Of a stretch of DNA of 64,000 bases, positions 1 through 8,250 are shown in pieces (the first letter of the stretch is position 1; every line of letters begins with the position of its first letter). The translations under genes and the position numbers were made by a program. Source of the stretch: Modestobacter sp. VKM Ac-2984 (GTDB lineage: Bacteria > Actinomycetota > Actinomycetes > Mycobacteriales > Geodermatophilaceae). Below the pieces are notes generated by a model, which was given only the letters and a program-made list of their open reading frames with translations, was not told the origin of the DNA and did not search any database. The stretch lies in NCBI RefSeq assembly GCF_026967985.1, contig NZ_JAPVBJ010000005.1:82564-146563 (forward strand), read 5' to 3'.

Positions 1-27
1 GGCCCGGGCGCTGTGCGCGCCCGGGCC
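1..27. terminator. Strong hairpin downstream of phoU
   Basis: A perfect 10-bp inverted repeat (1-10 against 18-27) encloses a 7-nt loop. It lies 22 bp past the phoU stop codon on the minus strand, so it probably ends phoU transcription. No U-tract can be judged because the window edge cuts the flank. It could equally serve a convergent gene outside the window. Confidence 0.55.
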
Positions 28-49
28 CCGTCTCTCGTCCGGGTGGACC

Positions 50-718
50 TCAGACCGGGTCGGTCGCCGCCTGGAGCGGCTTCTCCCCGGTGACCAGGAA
101 GACCACCCGGCGGGCGACGCTGACCGCGTGGTCGGCGAAGCGCTCGTAGTAGCGGCCCAGCAGCGTGACGTCGATGGCCGACTCCATGCCGTGGCCCCAG
201 GTCGGGGCGAGCAGCTCACGGAAGAGCTGCTTGTGCAGCTTGTCCATCTGGTCGTCCTCGGCCTCGAGCTCGACGGCCGCCTCGATGTCCCGCTTGGCGA
301 TGACCGTGCCCGCCTTGGTCACCAGGCTCTCCGCGATGTGCCCGGCCTCCAGGAAGACCGGCCGCACCTCCTGCGGCACCGCGTGCTCCGGGAAGCGCAT
401 CCGGGCGACCTTGGCGATGTGCTCGGCGAGGTCGCCCATCCGCTCCAGGTCCCCGACGATCCGCATGGCGGTGGTGATCGCCCGCAGGTCGGTGGCGACC
501 GGCTGCTGGCGGGCCAGCAGGGTGAAGCAGCGCTCCTCGATGCTCTCCCGGACGGCGTCGATGCGATCGTCGCCGGCGATCACCAGGTCGGCGAGGGCGA
601 CGTCGGCGTCCAGCAGGGCGGTCGTCGCCGTGCTCATGGCCGAGCCCACCGAGTTCGCCATCTCCACCAGACAGGCGTTGATGTCGTCCAGTTCCTCGCG
701 GTAGCTCTCTCGCAACAC
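50..718 (-). CDS. phoU: PhoU-type phosphate signalling protein
   Basis: This 222-residue cytoplasmic protein is all-helical in character and contains the two PhoU repeats expected for the family (roughly residues 10-105 and 115-210). PhoU links the Pst phosphate transporter to the PhoR/SenX3 kinase and keeps the Pho response off when phosphate is plentiful. The GTG start at 718 is chosen because a GAGGAGG ribosome-binding site lies five bases upstream (723-729); the longer reading frame upstream to 934 has an unrelated, basic N-terminus. The gene is divergent from senX3-regX3, the arrangement seen in several actinobacteria, and shares a PHO-box-like site with it. No pst genes are in the window. 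Confidence 0.93.
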   Translation of the reverse strand: MLRESYREELDDINACLVEMANSVGSAMSTATTALLDADVALADLVIAGDDRIDAVRESIEERCFTLLARQQPVATDLRAITTAMRIVGDLERMGDLAEHIAKVARMRFPEHAVPQEVRPVFLEAGHIAESLVTKAGTVIAKRDIEAAVELEAEDDQMDKLHKQLFRELLAPTWGHGMESAIDVTLLGRYYERFADHAVSVARRVVFLVTGEKPLQAATDPV

Positions 719-877
719 GGTTCCTCCTCGTCCCGTCGCCGCGTCCAAGCGGCACCCGGGGGACGGCGACCCGGGACGACGCGGCCCCCCTGCGTGCGCG
801 CCGCCGGCGGATTCGTCGGTCGCGACACGTGTGTCATCGAGGGTAGAGACCCGCTTCCCGGCCCGAGGAAGCCGCCA

Positions 878-906
878 GGTGAACGGCCAGAGGCCCAGTG
901 GTGAAC
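878..906. promoter_or_regulatory. Candidate PHO box between phoU and senX3
   Basis: Two identical heptamers GGTGAAC (the complement of GTTCACC) start at 878 and 900. They are 22 bp apart, exactly two 11-bp PHO-box repeat units. GTTCACC-like direct repeats are the recognised half-sites of PhoP/RegX3-type regulators in actinobacteria. The intervening unit is poorly conserved. The location between divergent phoU and senX3 fits autoregulation by RegX3. This is predicted only by motif and position. Confidence 0.5.
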
Positions 907-939
907 TCCTCCGCCCCGACCGGGTGATCATCATCGTCG

Positions 940-2283
940 ATGCTGGTCCGGGCCGTGGCCGTGTCTAGCATCGACATCGTGGACCCGGTGGTCGCCCTGC
1001 TGGTGGGCCTGGTGCTCGGCCTGCTGCTGACGACGTCGGCGGCACTGGTCGTGCGGTCCTCGCGCGCCCGGCGGCGGCCCGCGGACGACCAGGACGGCGG
1101 GACCGCCGACCGCGCCGATCGGCGCACGGCCGCCGACGCCGCGCTGAGCCGGCGGCTGGTCGACCTGATGGACCCGGCCGTCGTCCTGCTCGGACCCGAC
1201 GAGGGGGTCCTGCTGGCCAACACCTCCGCCCGGGCGCTGGGCATCCTCCGCGGCAACCGGCTGCTGGTCCCCGGGCTGGTGGAGGTGGCTCGTGACGTAC
1301 AGGTCACCGGCAGCCAGCGGGCCGACGTCGCCCTGTCCAGCGACCTGGTGGGCGCGGGGCCGCGGATGGTCTCCGTGCACGGCATCCGGCTCGAGACCGG
1401 CCCCGCCGTCTCCGCCGGGCCGGTCGCGCTCGTGCTGCAGGACGTCACCGAGGCGCGCCGGGTCGAGGCGGTCCGCAAGGACTTCGTGGCCAACGTCGGG
1501 CACGAGCTGAAGACGCCCGTCGGCGCGCTCGCGTTGCTGGCGGAGGCGGTGCAGGGTGCGGCCGACGACCCCGAGACCGTCCAGCGCTTCGCCGCGCGGA
1601 TGAGCCACGAGGCCGATCGACTGGCCCGGCTGGTCCGCGAGCTCATCGACCTCTCGCGGTTGCAGGGTGCCGAACCGCTGCCCGAGCTGGTGCCGGTCGC
1701 CGTGGGCACGGTCGTCTCCGAGGCCGTGGACCGGACCCGCGCCGCCGCAGCCGCCAAGGACATCCAGCTGGCCGTCGCCGCCCAGCCCGGCCTCGTGGTC
1801 CGCGGGGTCGAGGCGCAACTGGCCACCGCGCTGACCAACCTGCTGGCCAACGCCGTCGCCTACAGTCCGGGCGGCACCACGATCGCGGTCGGCGCGCGGG
1901 CACGGTCGGGCTTCGCGGAGGTGGCGGTGACCGACTCGGGCATCGGCATCCCACGCTCGGACCGGTCACGGGTGTTCGAGCGCTTCTACCGGGTCGACCA
2001 GTCCCGGGCCAGTGCCACCGGCGGCACCGGGCTGGGGCTGGCGATCGTCAAGCACGTGGCCTCCAACCACGGTGGTTCGGTGACGGTCTGGAGCGAGGAG
2101 GGGCTCGGCTCGACCTTCACCCTGCGCATCCCGCTGGCGACCGACGCCGACGGCTCGATGGACGACGACGGTGCGCCCGAACGGCCACCGGTCCCACCGC
2201 TGTACAGCCGCCAGACATCCGATCAGGGCTCCTCAGGAGCCGACGAGGGACCCTCCGGGGCCCTGCAGAAGGGACGGTCATGA
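940..2283 (+). CDS. senX3: Sensor histidine kinase SenX3
   Basis: This 447-residue membrane kinase is the phosphate-responsive partner of RegX3. A hydrophobic segment lies at about residues 14-36, followed by a PAS-like region (about 70-170). The dimerisation/phosphoacceptor motif NVGHELKTP carries His188. The ATPase domain shows an N box (NLLANAVAYSPGG, about 300) and G boxes (DSGIGIP, GTGLGLAIVKHV). The ATG at 940 is used; an in-frame GTG at 961 is an alternative because no clear ribosome-binding site decides between them. The gene overlaps regX3 by 4 bp, so the pair is translationally coupled. It is divergent from phoU, as expected for a Pho-sensing kinase. Confidence 0.93.
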   Translation: MLVRAVAVSSIDIVDPVVALLVGLVLGLLLTTSAALVVRSSRARRRPADDQDGGTADRADRRTAADAALSRRLVDLMDPAVVLLGPDEGVLLANTSARALGILRGNRLLVPGLVEVARDVQVTGSQRADVALSSDLVGAGPRMVSVHGIRLETGPAVSAGPVALVLQDVTEARRVEAVRKDFVANVGHELKTPVGALALLAEAVQGAADDPETVQRFAARMSHEADRLARLVRELIDLSRLQGAEPLPELVPVAVGTVVSEAVDRTRAAAAAKDIQLAVAAQPGLVVRGVEAQLATALTNLLANAVAYSPGGTTIAVGARARSGFAEVAVTDSGIGIPRSDRSRVFERFYRVDQSRASATGGTGLGLAIVKHVASNHGGSVTVWSEEGLGSTFTLRIPLATDADGSMDDDGAPERPPVPPLYSRQTSDQGSSGADEGPSGALQKGRS

Positions 2284-2960
2284 CCCGAGTGCTCGTGGTG
2301 GAGGACGAGGAGTCCTTCTCCGACGCGCTGTCCTACATGTTGCGGCGGGAGGGCTACGACACCGTCGTGGCCTCCACCGGGACGGACGCGCTCGTCGAGT
2401 TCGACCGGGCCGGGGCCGACATCGTGCTGCTGGACCTCATGCTGCCCGGTCTGTCGGGCACGGAGGTCTGCCGGTCGCTGCGGGCCAAGAGCTCGGTGCC
2501 GATCATCATGCTCACCGCCAAGGACGCCGAGATCGACAAGGTCGTCGGACTCGAGCTCGGTGCCGACGACTACGTCACCAAGCCCTACTCGGCCCGCGAG
2601 CTCGTCGCCCGGATGCGGGCGGTGCTGCGCCGCGGCATCGAGACCGAGCAGACGGCCGAAGGCGCCCTCGTCGCGGGGCCGGTGCGGCTGGACGTCGACC
2701 GGCACGTCGTCGCCGTCGACGGCCAGACGGTGTCACTGCCGCTCAAGGAGTTCGACCTGCTGGAGCTGCTGCTGCGCAACGCCGGCCGGGTGCTCACCCG
2801 CGGCCAGCTCATCGACCGGGTCTGGGGCGCCGACTACGTCGGGGACACCAAGACCCTCGACGTCCACGTCAAGCGGCTGCGCGCCAAGCTGGAGCCCGAC
2901 CCGGCCAACCCGCGCTACCTGGTCACCGTCCGGGGGCTGGGGTACAAGTTCGAGGCTTGA
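2280..2960 (+). CDS. regX3: Response regulator RegX3
   Basis: This 226-residue OmpR/PhoB-family regulator has a receiver domain at residues 1-115, with the acidic pair near the N-terminus (VVEDEE), phosphoacceptor Asp52 in LLDLMLPG, and the conserved lysine in VTKPYS. The C-terminal winged helix (about 130-226) carries LKEFDLLELLLRN and TVRGLGYKFE, both typical of the family. It is expected to bind PHO boxes and activate phosphate-starvation genes after phosphorylation by SenX3. The start ATG overlaps the senX3 stop. A short hairpin and a duplicated hairpin element follow the gene. Confidence 0.95.
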   Translation: MTRVLVVEDEESFSDALSYMLRREGYDTVVASTGTDALVEFDRAGADIVLLDLMLPGLSGTEVCRSLRAKSSVPIIMLTAKDAEIDKVVGLELGADDYVTKPYSARELVARMRAVLRRGIETEQTAEGALVAGPVRLDVDRHVVAVDGQTVSLPLKEFDLLELLLRNAGRVLTRGQLIDRVWGADYVGDTKTLDVHVKRLRAKLEPDPANPRYLVTVRGLGYKFEA

Positions 2961-2965
2961 CACAT

Positions 2966-2984
2966 TGCGATCCTCCGGATCGCA
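2966..2984 (+). terminator. Short hairpin after regX3
   Basis: An 8-bp stem (TGCGATCC against GGATCGCA) with a 3-nt loop begins 5 bp after the regX3 stop. It probably acts as, or contributes to, the operon terminator. There is no U-tract, which is common in actinobacteria. Confidence 0.45.
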
Positions 2985-3014
2985 CCGCGGCCAGGAGCCG
3001 GGTCACCTCGTGCT

Positions 3015-3186
3015 GAGCCGTTTCCCGTCACGCCGGAGGTGGACCCTGCGGGCCCGCCGTCCGGCGTGACCGCCTCCGGCGTCGCGGACTCCGCGCCGGG
3101 TGCGGGCTCGCCCTGCGGTGAGCCGTTGCCCGTGACGTCGGAGGTGGACCCTGCGGGCCCGCCGTCCGACGTCACCGCCTCCGGCG
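3015..3186. repeat. Duplicated 67-bp hairpin element with compensatory stem changes
   Basis: Two 67-bp direct copies (3015-3081 and 3120-3186) differ at only a few positions. Each contains a long hairpin. Copy 1 has an outer stem of 3027-3037 against 3060-3070; copy 2 has 3132-3142 against 3165-3175. Both outer stems are perfect 11-bp pairings. The two bases that differ on the left arm are matched by complementary changes on the right arm. An inner stem of about 8 bp with one mismatch leads to a CTGCG-type loop. No convincing reading frame uses the region, so it reads as a structured intergenic repeat. Confidence 0.75.
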
Positions 3187-3229
3187 CACGTGCTGGTCCA
3201 GGCGCACCGGTCGGCTCGCCAGCCTGGAC

Positions 3230-3448
3230 CTACTGGCCGCGGCCGGTCTCTTCTTGGAGTTCGTCGATCTTCTTCGAGGCGTCGGCCTTGCTGACCTCGT
3301 CGGGGACGTCCTCGCCGGCCTCGCGGGCCAGGGTGTTCAGGTAGCTCTTCTGTGCGCCGGTGGCCGGTTCGCCGCCGGTCACCCAGTCGTCGGGGTCCTT
3401 CTCGGTGCTCTGCGGGCTGTCGGGACCGGTGGTGTTCGCTTCGCTCAT
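3230..3448 (-). CDS. DUF3072 small protein
   Basis: A 72-residue acidic, soluble protein that matches the DUF3072 pattern: a DWVTGGEPATGAQKSYL core, then LAREAGEDVPDEVSKADAS, ending in KKIDELQ. The family is widespread in actinobacteria and has no assigned biochemical function. The start ATG at 3448 is preferred because the DUF begins soon after it; the frame extends upstream only as low-complexity sequence. It lies tail-in to the duplicated hairpin region and is transcribed away from the neighbouring zinc-ribbon gene, 10 bp upstream of it on the same strand. Confidence 0.8.
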   Translation of the reverse strand: MSEANTTGPDSPQSTEKDPDDWVTGGEPATGAQKSYLNTLAREAGEDVPDEVSKADASKKIDELQEETGRGQ

Positions 3449-3458
3449 GTGTTCGAAG

Positions 3459-3683
3459 TTACGCGGGCTCCCGGACCCGTGCAGCCCGAGCCGTGGCGGC
3501 CCGGGCGGCACGCTCGGCGCGGTCGTCCTCCCACCGTCGGCCGGTCCGGAAGACGTGGCTGCCGCCGCAGGACGGGCAGTCGACCGCGACGGCGATGTGC
3601 GTGGGGTGATTGGCGACCGATCGGATCCGCCGGTCGGCGACCAGCTCGTCGGTCCGGGTCACGGGGCAGGTGATCAGCAACAT
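3459..3683 (-). CDS. Small CPSCGG-motif protein
   Basis: A 74-residue protein with a single CPSCGG knuckle at about residues 36-41, preceded by ADRRIRSVANHPTHIAV and followed by SHVFRTGRRW and an Ala/Arg-rich tail. A zinc- or nucleic-acid-binding role is plausible from the cysteine pair, but with only one CxxC a complete zinc ribbon would need a partner or dimer. I do not recognise a named family. The ATG at 3683 is used because the upstream extension is antisense to the GlxA-type gene. It sits just upstream of the DUF3072 gene on the same strand, and the two are probably co-transcribed. Confidence 0.6.
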   Translation of the reverse strand: MLLITCPVTRTDELVADRRIRSVANHPTHIAVAVDCPSCGGSHVFRTGRRWEDDRAERAARAATARAARVREPA

Positions 3684-3764
3684 GGGGCGAGCGTGCTCGG
3701 CGACGGGCACACGGACGAGTGGCAGGACTGACCACGGTCGCGCCGTTCCTGCCATGCTGTGCCC

Positions 3765-4850
3765 ATGAGCACATCGGACCGCCCGCTGGTCGTCAGCCTC
3801 GTGGTCACCGACGGAATGGTGGGCAGCTTCGGGATCGGCGTGGCCGCCGAGGTGTTCGGCTACGACCGCCGCGCGATGGGCCTGCCGCGGTTCGACTTCG
3901 CGCTCGTCTCGCAACGACCGGGCGTTCTCCGGACCGACACCGGGCTCGCGATGCTCATCGAGCACGGGCTGGACCGGCTGGCGGTCTCCGACATCGTGCT
4001 GATCACGGCCTGGGAGCAGCACGACCGGCAACCGCCGGCGGAGCTGCTCGACGGCATGCGCGCGGCCCACGCCCGCGGGGCGATGGTCGTCAGCCACTGC
4101 ACCGGGGCCTTCGTGCTGGCCTGGGCCGGGCTGCTCGACGGCCAGCGGGCGTCCACCCACTGGAAGTACGCCGGCGAGTTGGCCGCGCGGTTCCCGCGGG
4201 TCCGCGTCGACCCCGCCGTCCTGTACGTCGACAACGGCCAGGTGATCACCGGGGCGGGCACCGCCGCCGGGGTCGACACCCTGCTGCACCTCGTCCGCCG
4301 GGAGTGGGGCGCCGCCGCCGCCAACGCGCTGGCCCGGGAGATGGTCGTGCCCCCGCACCGGGACGGCGGGCAGGCGCAGTACATCGACACCCCGGTCGCC
4401 CGCTGCGAGGACGACCTGCTGGGCGTCGTCCTGGAGTGGGCCCGGGCGCACCTGGCGGAGGAGATCAGCGTCGAGCTGCTCGCCCGCCGCGCCCTGATGA
4501 GCCCGCGCAGCTTCGCCCGCCGCTTCAAGGCCACCACCGGGACGACGCCGCACGCCTGGCTGCTCGGTCAGCGGCTGGCCGCCGCCGAGGCGCTGCTGGA
4601 GGACAGCGACGCCCCGGTCGAGGAGATCGCCCGGCTGGTCGGCTTCGGCACCGCGGCCGGCCTGCGGGAGCAGTTCACCCGGCGGCGCGGGGTCTCCCCG
4701 CGGGCCTACCGGCAGACCTTCCGGGCCGGGGTCCGCTCGGGCTCCTCAGTCGGGACGGCGCCGGTGCAGCTCCACCGGGACCGGCCGGGGGCTGGCGGGG
4801 TGCGGGGCGACGAGCCCAGCGTCCAGGCGGGCCTCGGTCAGCCGGCGTAG
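3765..4850 (+). CDS. GlxA-family transcriptional regulator (DJ-1/PfpI plus AraC)
   Basis: A 361-residue regulator. Residues about 8-185 form a DJ-1/PfpI amidotransferase-like domain with the nucleophile-elbow cysteine in [12 protein letters not shown], and residues about 225-320 form a tandem AraC-type helix-turn-helix ([20 protein letters not shown] and [18 protein letters not shown]). Such proteins often control amine, arginine or glyoxal-related metabolism, but the effector cannot be read from sequence. The ATG at 3765 is chosen; a GTG two codons earlier is possible. The last about 35 codons run past the conserved domain and overlap the convergent gene by 105 bp. Confidence 0.85.
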   Translation: MSTSDRPLVVSLVVTDGMVGSFGIGVAAEVFGYDRRAMGLPRFDFALVSQRPGVLRTDTGLAMLIEHGLDRLAVSDIVLITAWEQHDRQPPAELLDGMRAAHARGAMVVSHCTGAFVLAWAGLLDGQRASTHWKYAGELAARFPRVRVDPAVLYVDNGQVITGAGTAAGVDTLLHLVRREWGAAAANALAREMVVPPHRDGGQAQYIDTPVARCEDDLLGVVLEWARAHLAEEISVELLARRALMSPRSFARRFKATTGTTPHAWLLGQRLAAAEALLEDSDAPVEEIARLVGFGTAAGLREQFTRRRGVSPRAYRQTFRAGVRSGSSVGTAPVQLHRDRPGAGGVRGDEPSVQAGLGQPA

Positions 4851-5585
4851 CTCGGCGTACGCGGCCGGGCCGAGCAGCGCGGTGAGCTCCGGGCCGTAGG
4901 TCTCCACCAGCGATTCGGCGGCGACGTGCGCGGTCGGGGAGCCGGTGCACCACCAGTGCAGGTCGTGCCCACCGGGACCCCACCCGCGCCGGTCGAACTC
5001 GCCGATCGTGGAGACCAGCACCCGGCTGTCGTCGGGGCGGTCGACCCACTCCTGCTCCCGGCGCACCGGCAGCTGCCAGCAGACGTCGGGCTTGGTCTCC
5101 AGGGGGTGGCGGCCCTGCCGCAGCGCCAGGGCGTGCAGTGCGCACCCGGCTCCGGCGGGGTGCCCCGGCCGGTTGAGGAAGACGCAGGCCCCCTCGACCA
5201 CCCGGGTCCGCAGCGCCTCCTCGGCGGCCTCGCCCGGCGCTGGCTCGGTCAGGGTGTCCGGTTCGGTCCAGTCGTCCCGGCCAGGGGGCGTGCCGGGGTG
5301 CCGCTGCCAGTCCGCCGGCGTCAGCTCGCCGACGGACTCCTCGACCCGGGTGAGGTCGTCGGTGTCGGTGAAGAAGGCCCCGTGGTTGCAGCAGCCGTCC
5401 TCGGCGCGACCGGCCACCACACCGGCGCACCCGCGCCCGAACACGCAGGTCCAGGCACTGGTCAGCCAAGTCAGGTCGGCCCGCACGAGGTGCTCGGGAT
5501 CGGCCGGGTCCAGGAACTCGATCCACTCGCGCGGGAAGTCCAGGCCGACCTCGGGAGGGGCGTCGGCGGTTGTGCTCGGGTCCAC
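4746..5585 (-). CDS. Conserved cysteine-rich protein of unknown function
   Basis: A 279-residue soluble protein with a cysteine-rich N-terminal third ([11 protein letters not shown], then [12 protein letters not shown]) and further cysteines at [15 protein letters not shown] and CWQLPV. The clustering suggests a metal or iron-sulfur site, but I cannot assign a family. [19 protein letters not shown] near residue 210 looks like another conserved block. There is no signal peptide or membrane segment. Its 3' end overlaps the convergent GlxA-type regulator by 105 bp, and its start is 14 bp from a copy of the 65-bp hairpin repeat. Confidence 0.7.
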   Translation of the reverse strand: MDPSTTADAPPEVGLDFPREWIEFLDPADPEHLVRADLTWLTSAWTCVFGRGCAGVVAGRAEDGCCNHGAFFTDTDDLTRVEESVGELTPADWQRHPGTPPGRDDWTEPDTLTEPAPGEAAEEALRTRVVEGACVFLNRPGHPAGAGCALHALALRQGRHPLETKPDVCWQLPVRREQEWVDRPDDSRVLVSTIGEFDRRGWGPGGHDLHWWCTGSPTAHVAAESLVETYGPELTALLGPAAYAELRRLTEARLDAGLVAPHPASPRPVPVELHRRRPD

Positions 5586-5599
5586 CGGCGCAGCCTAGT

Positions 5600-5664
5600 G
5601 AAAGGACCCCCTCCCCCTCACACCTCGCTCCGCTCGGTGCGAGCCTCTGGAGGGGGCCAGGCAC
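5600..5664 (+). repeat. 65-bp hairpin repeat, copy 1
   Basis: This is the first of four related elements (others at 9739, 22140 and 30187). The outer stem pairs CCCCCTCC with GGAGGGGG; the inner stem pairs CACC with GGTG around the core TCGCTCCGCTC. It lies between divergent genes, immediately upstream of ppx, so it cannot be a simple terminator for either neighbour. Confidence 0.75.
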
Positions 5665-5674
5665 ACTCTCGGGC

Positions 5675-6619
5675 ATGCGACTCGGGGTGCTGGACGTCGG
5701 CTCGAACACCGTTCACCTGCTGGTGGTCGACGCACACCGCGGTGCCCACCCCACCCCGATGCACGACGACCGCTCCGTCCTCCGGCTCGCCGAGCACGTC
5801 GGCCCGGACGGCAAGCTGTCCAAGGCGGGGGAGAAGGGCCTGCTGCACGCGGTGCAGAAGGCGAAGCAGCAGGCGGCCGAGCAGCGGTGCGACGAGCTGC
5901 TGGCCTTCGTCACCTCGGCGATCCGGGAGGCGGAGAACGGGGCGGCGGTGCTGCGCCGGGTCCGCGAGCAGACCGGCGTCGACCTGCAGGTCCTCACCGG
6001 TGAGGACGAGGCCCGGCTGACCTTCCTGGCCGTGCGGCGGTGGTTCGGCTGGAGCGCCGGCCGGCTGCTGGTGCTCGACATCGGCGGCGGCTCCCTCGAA
6101 CTGGCCACCGGTGTCGACGAGGACCCCGACGTCGCGCTCTCGGTCCCGCTGGGCGCGGGCCGGATGACCCGGCGGTTCCTGCCCGACTCCGAGACCGGGG
6201 GCCGACCCGACCTGTCGGCGCTGGCCGAGCTGGCGGAGCATGCCACCGACGTCCTCAGCCCGGTCGGCAGGAAGCTGCGCGGCGCGGGAACGCCCGACCT
6301 GGTGGCCGCCACGTCCAAGACCTTCCGGACACTGGCCCGGCTGGCCGGCGCGGCGCCGTCCGCCGCCGGGCTCCGCGCACCCCGAGAGCTGACCGCCACC
6401 GGGCTGTCCCAGGTGATCGGCTTCGTCTCCCGGATCGAGTGCACGGCGCTGGCCGAGCTGCAGGGCGTGTCCGCGCAACGCGCGCACCAGGTCCCGGCCG
6501 GCGCCGTCGTGGCGCAGGCCGCGATGCGGGCCGTGGACGTACCGTTCGTGCGGATCTGCCCGTGGGCGCTGCGTGAGGGCGTCATCCTGCGGCGCCTGGA
6601 CCAGCTGGAAGGAGCGTGA
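5675..6619 (+). CDS. ppx: Exopolyphosphatase, Ppx/GppA family
   Basis: A 314-residue cytoplasmic phosphatase of the ASKHA fold that hydrolyses polyphosphate or pppGpp. Visible motifs are the phosphate-1 loop near the start (LDVGSNTVHLLVVD), TSAIREAENG, and the phosphate-2 loop VLDIGGGSLELATG (about residue 130). The length of about 310 residues matches the short actinobacterial Ppx without the C-terminal HD domain. The ATG at 5675 begins directly with the conserved MRLGVLDVG. It sits downstream of senX3-regX3 as in mycobacteria, consistent with a role in phosphate and stringent physiology. The stop overlaps the next start by one base. Confidence 0.92.
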   Translation: MRLGVLDVGSNTVHLLVVDAHRGAHPTPMHDDRSVLRLAEHVGPDGKLSKAGEKGLLHAVQKAKQQAAEQRCDELLAFVTSAIREAENGAAVLRRVREQTGVDLQVLTGEDEARLTFLAVRRWFGWSAGRLLVLDIGGGSLELATGVDEDPDVALSVPLGAGRMTRRFLPDSETGGRPDLSALAELAEHATDVLSPVGRKLRGAGTPDLVAATSKTFRTLARLAGAAPSAAGLRAPRELTATGLSQVIGFVSRIECTALAELQGVSAQRAHQVPAGAVVAQAAMRAVDVPFVRICPWALREGVILRRLDQLEGA

Positions 6620-7623
6620 TGACGCAGCCCAACCCGTCGGGGGAGTACAGCGTCCGCTCGCTCGCGGAGATCCTGCGCGAGCACGGTCTGGAGAGCGAGC
6701 TCGGCACCCGCCCCGGCCGGCGACGCAAGTCCTCGGACGACACCGGGGCCACCGGCCGTTCGGCGCGGGTGGAGACCGGGTCCGGTCAGTCCCAGGCAGA
6801 GCCGCCGGGACGCTCACCCTCGGCCGCGTCGAACGGCCGGGCCGCCACCCCGCCGCGCTCCCCGGCGCGGGCCCCGGAGCGGGCCCCGGAGCGGGCTGCG
6901 TCGGTCCCGGTCTGGACGCCGGCGCCCGAACCGACGGCCCGGCCGGCAGCCGGCCTGCTGAGCCCGCAGCCACCGGCCGCCACCCCGGCACCGGCGGCCC
7001 GGCCGCCGGCCGGGCGCGCCGACGCGGCGGCGCCCCCGGGGGCACGTCCCGGCCGGCGGAAGTCCGACGCCACCCCGACCGGTCCCGGCGGCGAGCCGCT
7101 GTTCGGTACCGGGCCCTCGACCGCCGCCATCCCGGCGGCGAGCCCGACGACCTCGCACACCGCCGCGCACAGCACCGCCAAGCCGACGGGCTCCACGGGC
7201 GCGACGGCCCGTGGCGCCACCGGCGCGGCCCGGCGCGGCGCCGACCACCCGGTCACCGGCCCCATCCCGGTCGTCTCCCAGGCCCAGGCCGACGCGGCCA
7301 GGGGATCGGCGGCCCAGGCCGACGAGGAGCCGCTGACCGGCCGGGAGAGCGTGCTGGCCTGGGCGCGGTTCGCCGGCGAGATGGTGGTCGCGCTGGCCGC
7401 CGGCATCGGCGTCTACTTCGCCTTCACCGTGCTGTGGGAGCTGCTGCCCTACGTCGCCCTCGTCGCGGCGCCGGCGACGGTGACCGGCCTGGTCGCGGGG
7501 GTGGCGGCGTACCGGCAGCGCCGGGGTCAGGGGGCGCTGCCGGTCCGCCTGCTGGCGGTGCTGCTGCTGGCCGGGACGGTGCTGGTGATCGCCCCCGCCG
7601 CGGGGCTGCTCGCCAGCAGCTGA
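6619..7623 (+). CDS. Ala/Pro-rich membrane protein, conserved next to ppx
   Basis: A 334-residue protein with three parts. A short conserved N-terminus (SVRSLAEILREHGLESELG) is followed by a long disordered Ala/Pro/Thr/Gly linker to about residue 245. A C-terminal membrane domain has three hydrophobic segments (about 255-275, 280-300 and 315-333). A membrane protein of this layout follows ppx in mycobacteria (the Rv0497 position); its function is unknown. The ATG at 6619 is preferred over the GTG at 6616 because GGAG at 6611-6614 gives workable spacing. It is coupled to ppx and convergent with the PfpI-like gene 9 bp away. Confidence 0.8.
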   Translation: MTQPNPSGEYSVRSLAEILREHGLESELGTRPGRRRKSSDDTGATGRSARVETGSGQSQAEPPGRSPSAASNGRAATPPRSPARAPERAPERAASVPVWTPAPEPTARPAAGLLSPQPPAATPAPAARPPAGRADAAAPPGARPGRRKSDATPTGPGGEPLFGTGPSTAAIPAASPTTSHTAAHSTAKPTGSTGATARGATGAARRGADHPVTGPIPVVSQAQADAARGSAAQADEEPLTGRESVLAWARFAGEMVVALAAGIGVYFAFTVLWELLPYVALVAAPATVTGLVAGVAAYRQRRGQGALPVRLLAVLLLAGTVLVIAPAAGLLASS

Positions 7624-7632
7624 CCTGCCCGG

Positions 7633-8178
7633 TCAGCCCGCCGCGGCGAACTGCTCGACGAGCGTGCGACCGAAGGCCGGCAGGTCGTCGGGGTTGCGGC
7701 TGGTGGTCAGGTTTCCGTCGACGACGACCTCCTGGTCGACCCACTCCGCGCCGGCGTTGCGCAGGTCGGTCTGCAGCGAGGGCCACGAGGTCATCCGGCG
7801 GCCACGGACGACGTCGGCCTCGGCGAGCACCCAGGGGGCGTGGCAGATCGCAGCCACCGGCTTCCCGGCGTCGAAGAAGGCCTTCACGAAGGCGACGGCC
7901 CCCTGGTCGGCGCGCACGAAGTCGCCGTTGATCACGCCGCCGGGCAGCACGAGCGCGGCGTAGCTGCCCGGGTCGGCGTCGGCCACCGCGACGTCGACGT
8001 CCTTGGTGTCGCCCTTGTCGATGTGCTGGTAGGCGGTGATGGTGCCGGCCTCGAGTCCGACGAGCTCCGGTCGGGCACCGGCGTCCACCAGTGCCTGCCA
8101 GGGCTGGTCCAGCTCCACCTGCTCCACACCGTCGGTGGCGAGCACCGCCACCCGCTTGCCGTTCAGTTCTCCGGACAT
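7633..8178 (-). CDS. DJ-1/PfpI family protein (YhbO-like)
   Basis: A 181-residue single-domain protein of the class I glutamine amidotransferase-like fold. The nucleophile elbow is AAICHAPWVLAEA with Cys near residue 110, and the N-terminus RVAVLATDGVEQVEL carries the conserved acidic residue that polarises it. VLPGGVINGD is the typical PGG turn. Family members act as deglycases, glyoxalase III enzymes or chaperones protecting against carbonyl stress; which applies here is not determinable. It is monocistronic, convergent with the membrane protein gene and divergent from proC. Confidence 0.88.
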   Translation of the reverse strand: MSGELNGKRVAVLATDGVEQVELDQPWQALVDAGARPELVGLEAGTITAYQHIDKGDTKDVDVAVADADPGSYAALVLPGGVINGDFVRADQGAVAFVKAFFDAGKPVAAICHAPWVLAEADVVRGRRMTSWPSLQTDLRNAGAEWVDQEVVVDGNLTTSRNPDDLPAFGRTLVEQFAAAG

Positions 8179-8250
8179 GACAGGCCGCTACCCCGGCCCC
8201 TCCGGGCACACACGCCCGGGCGCGCCCGGCCGGGCGCTACGGTCGCGGAC

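Noticed and set aside
2915-3175. Minus-strand frame of 86 codons across the duplicated hairpins, and a plus-strand frame at 3039-3344
   Set aside because: Both owe their length to the GC-rich direct repeats and encode only repeated Gly/Pro/Ser stretches without a ribosome-binding site.
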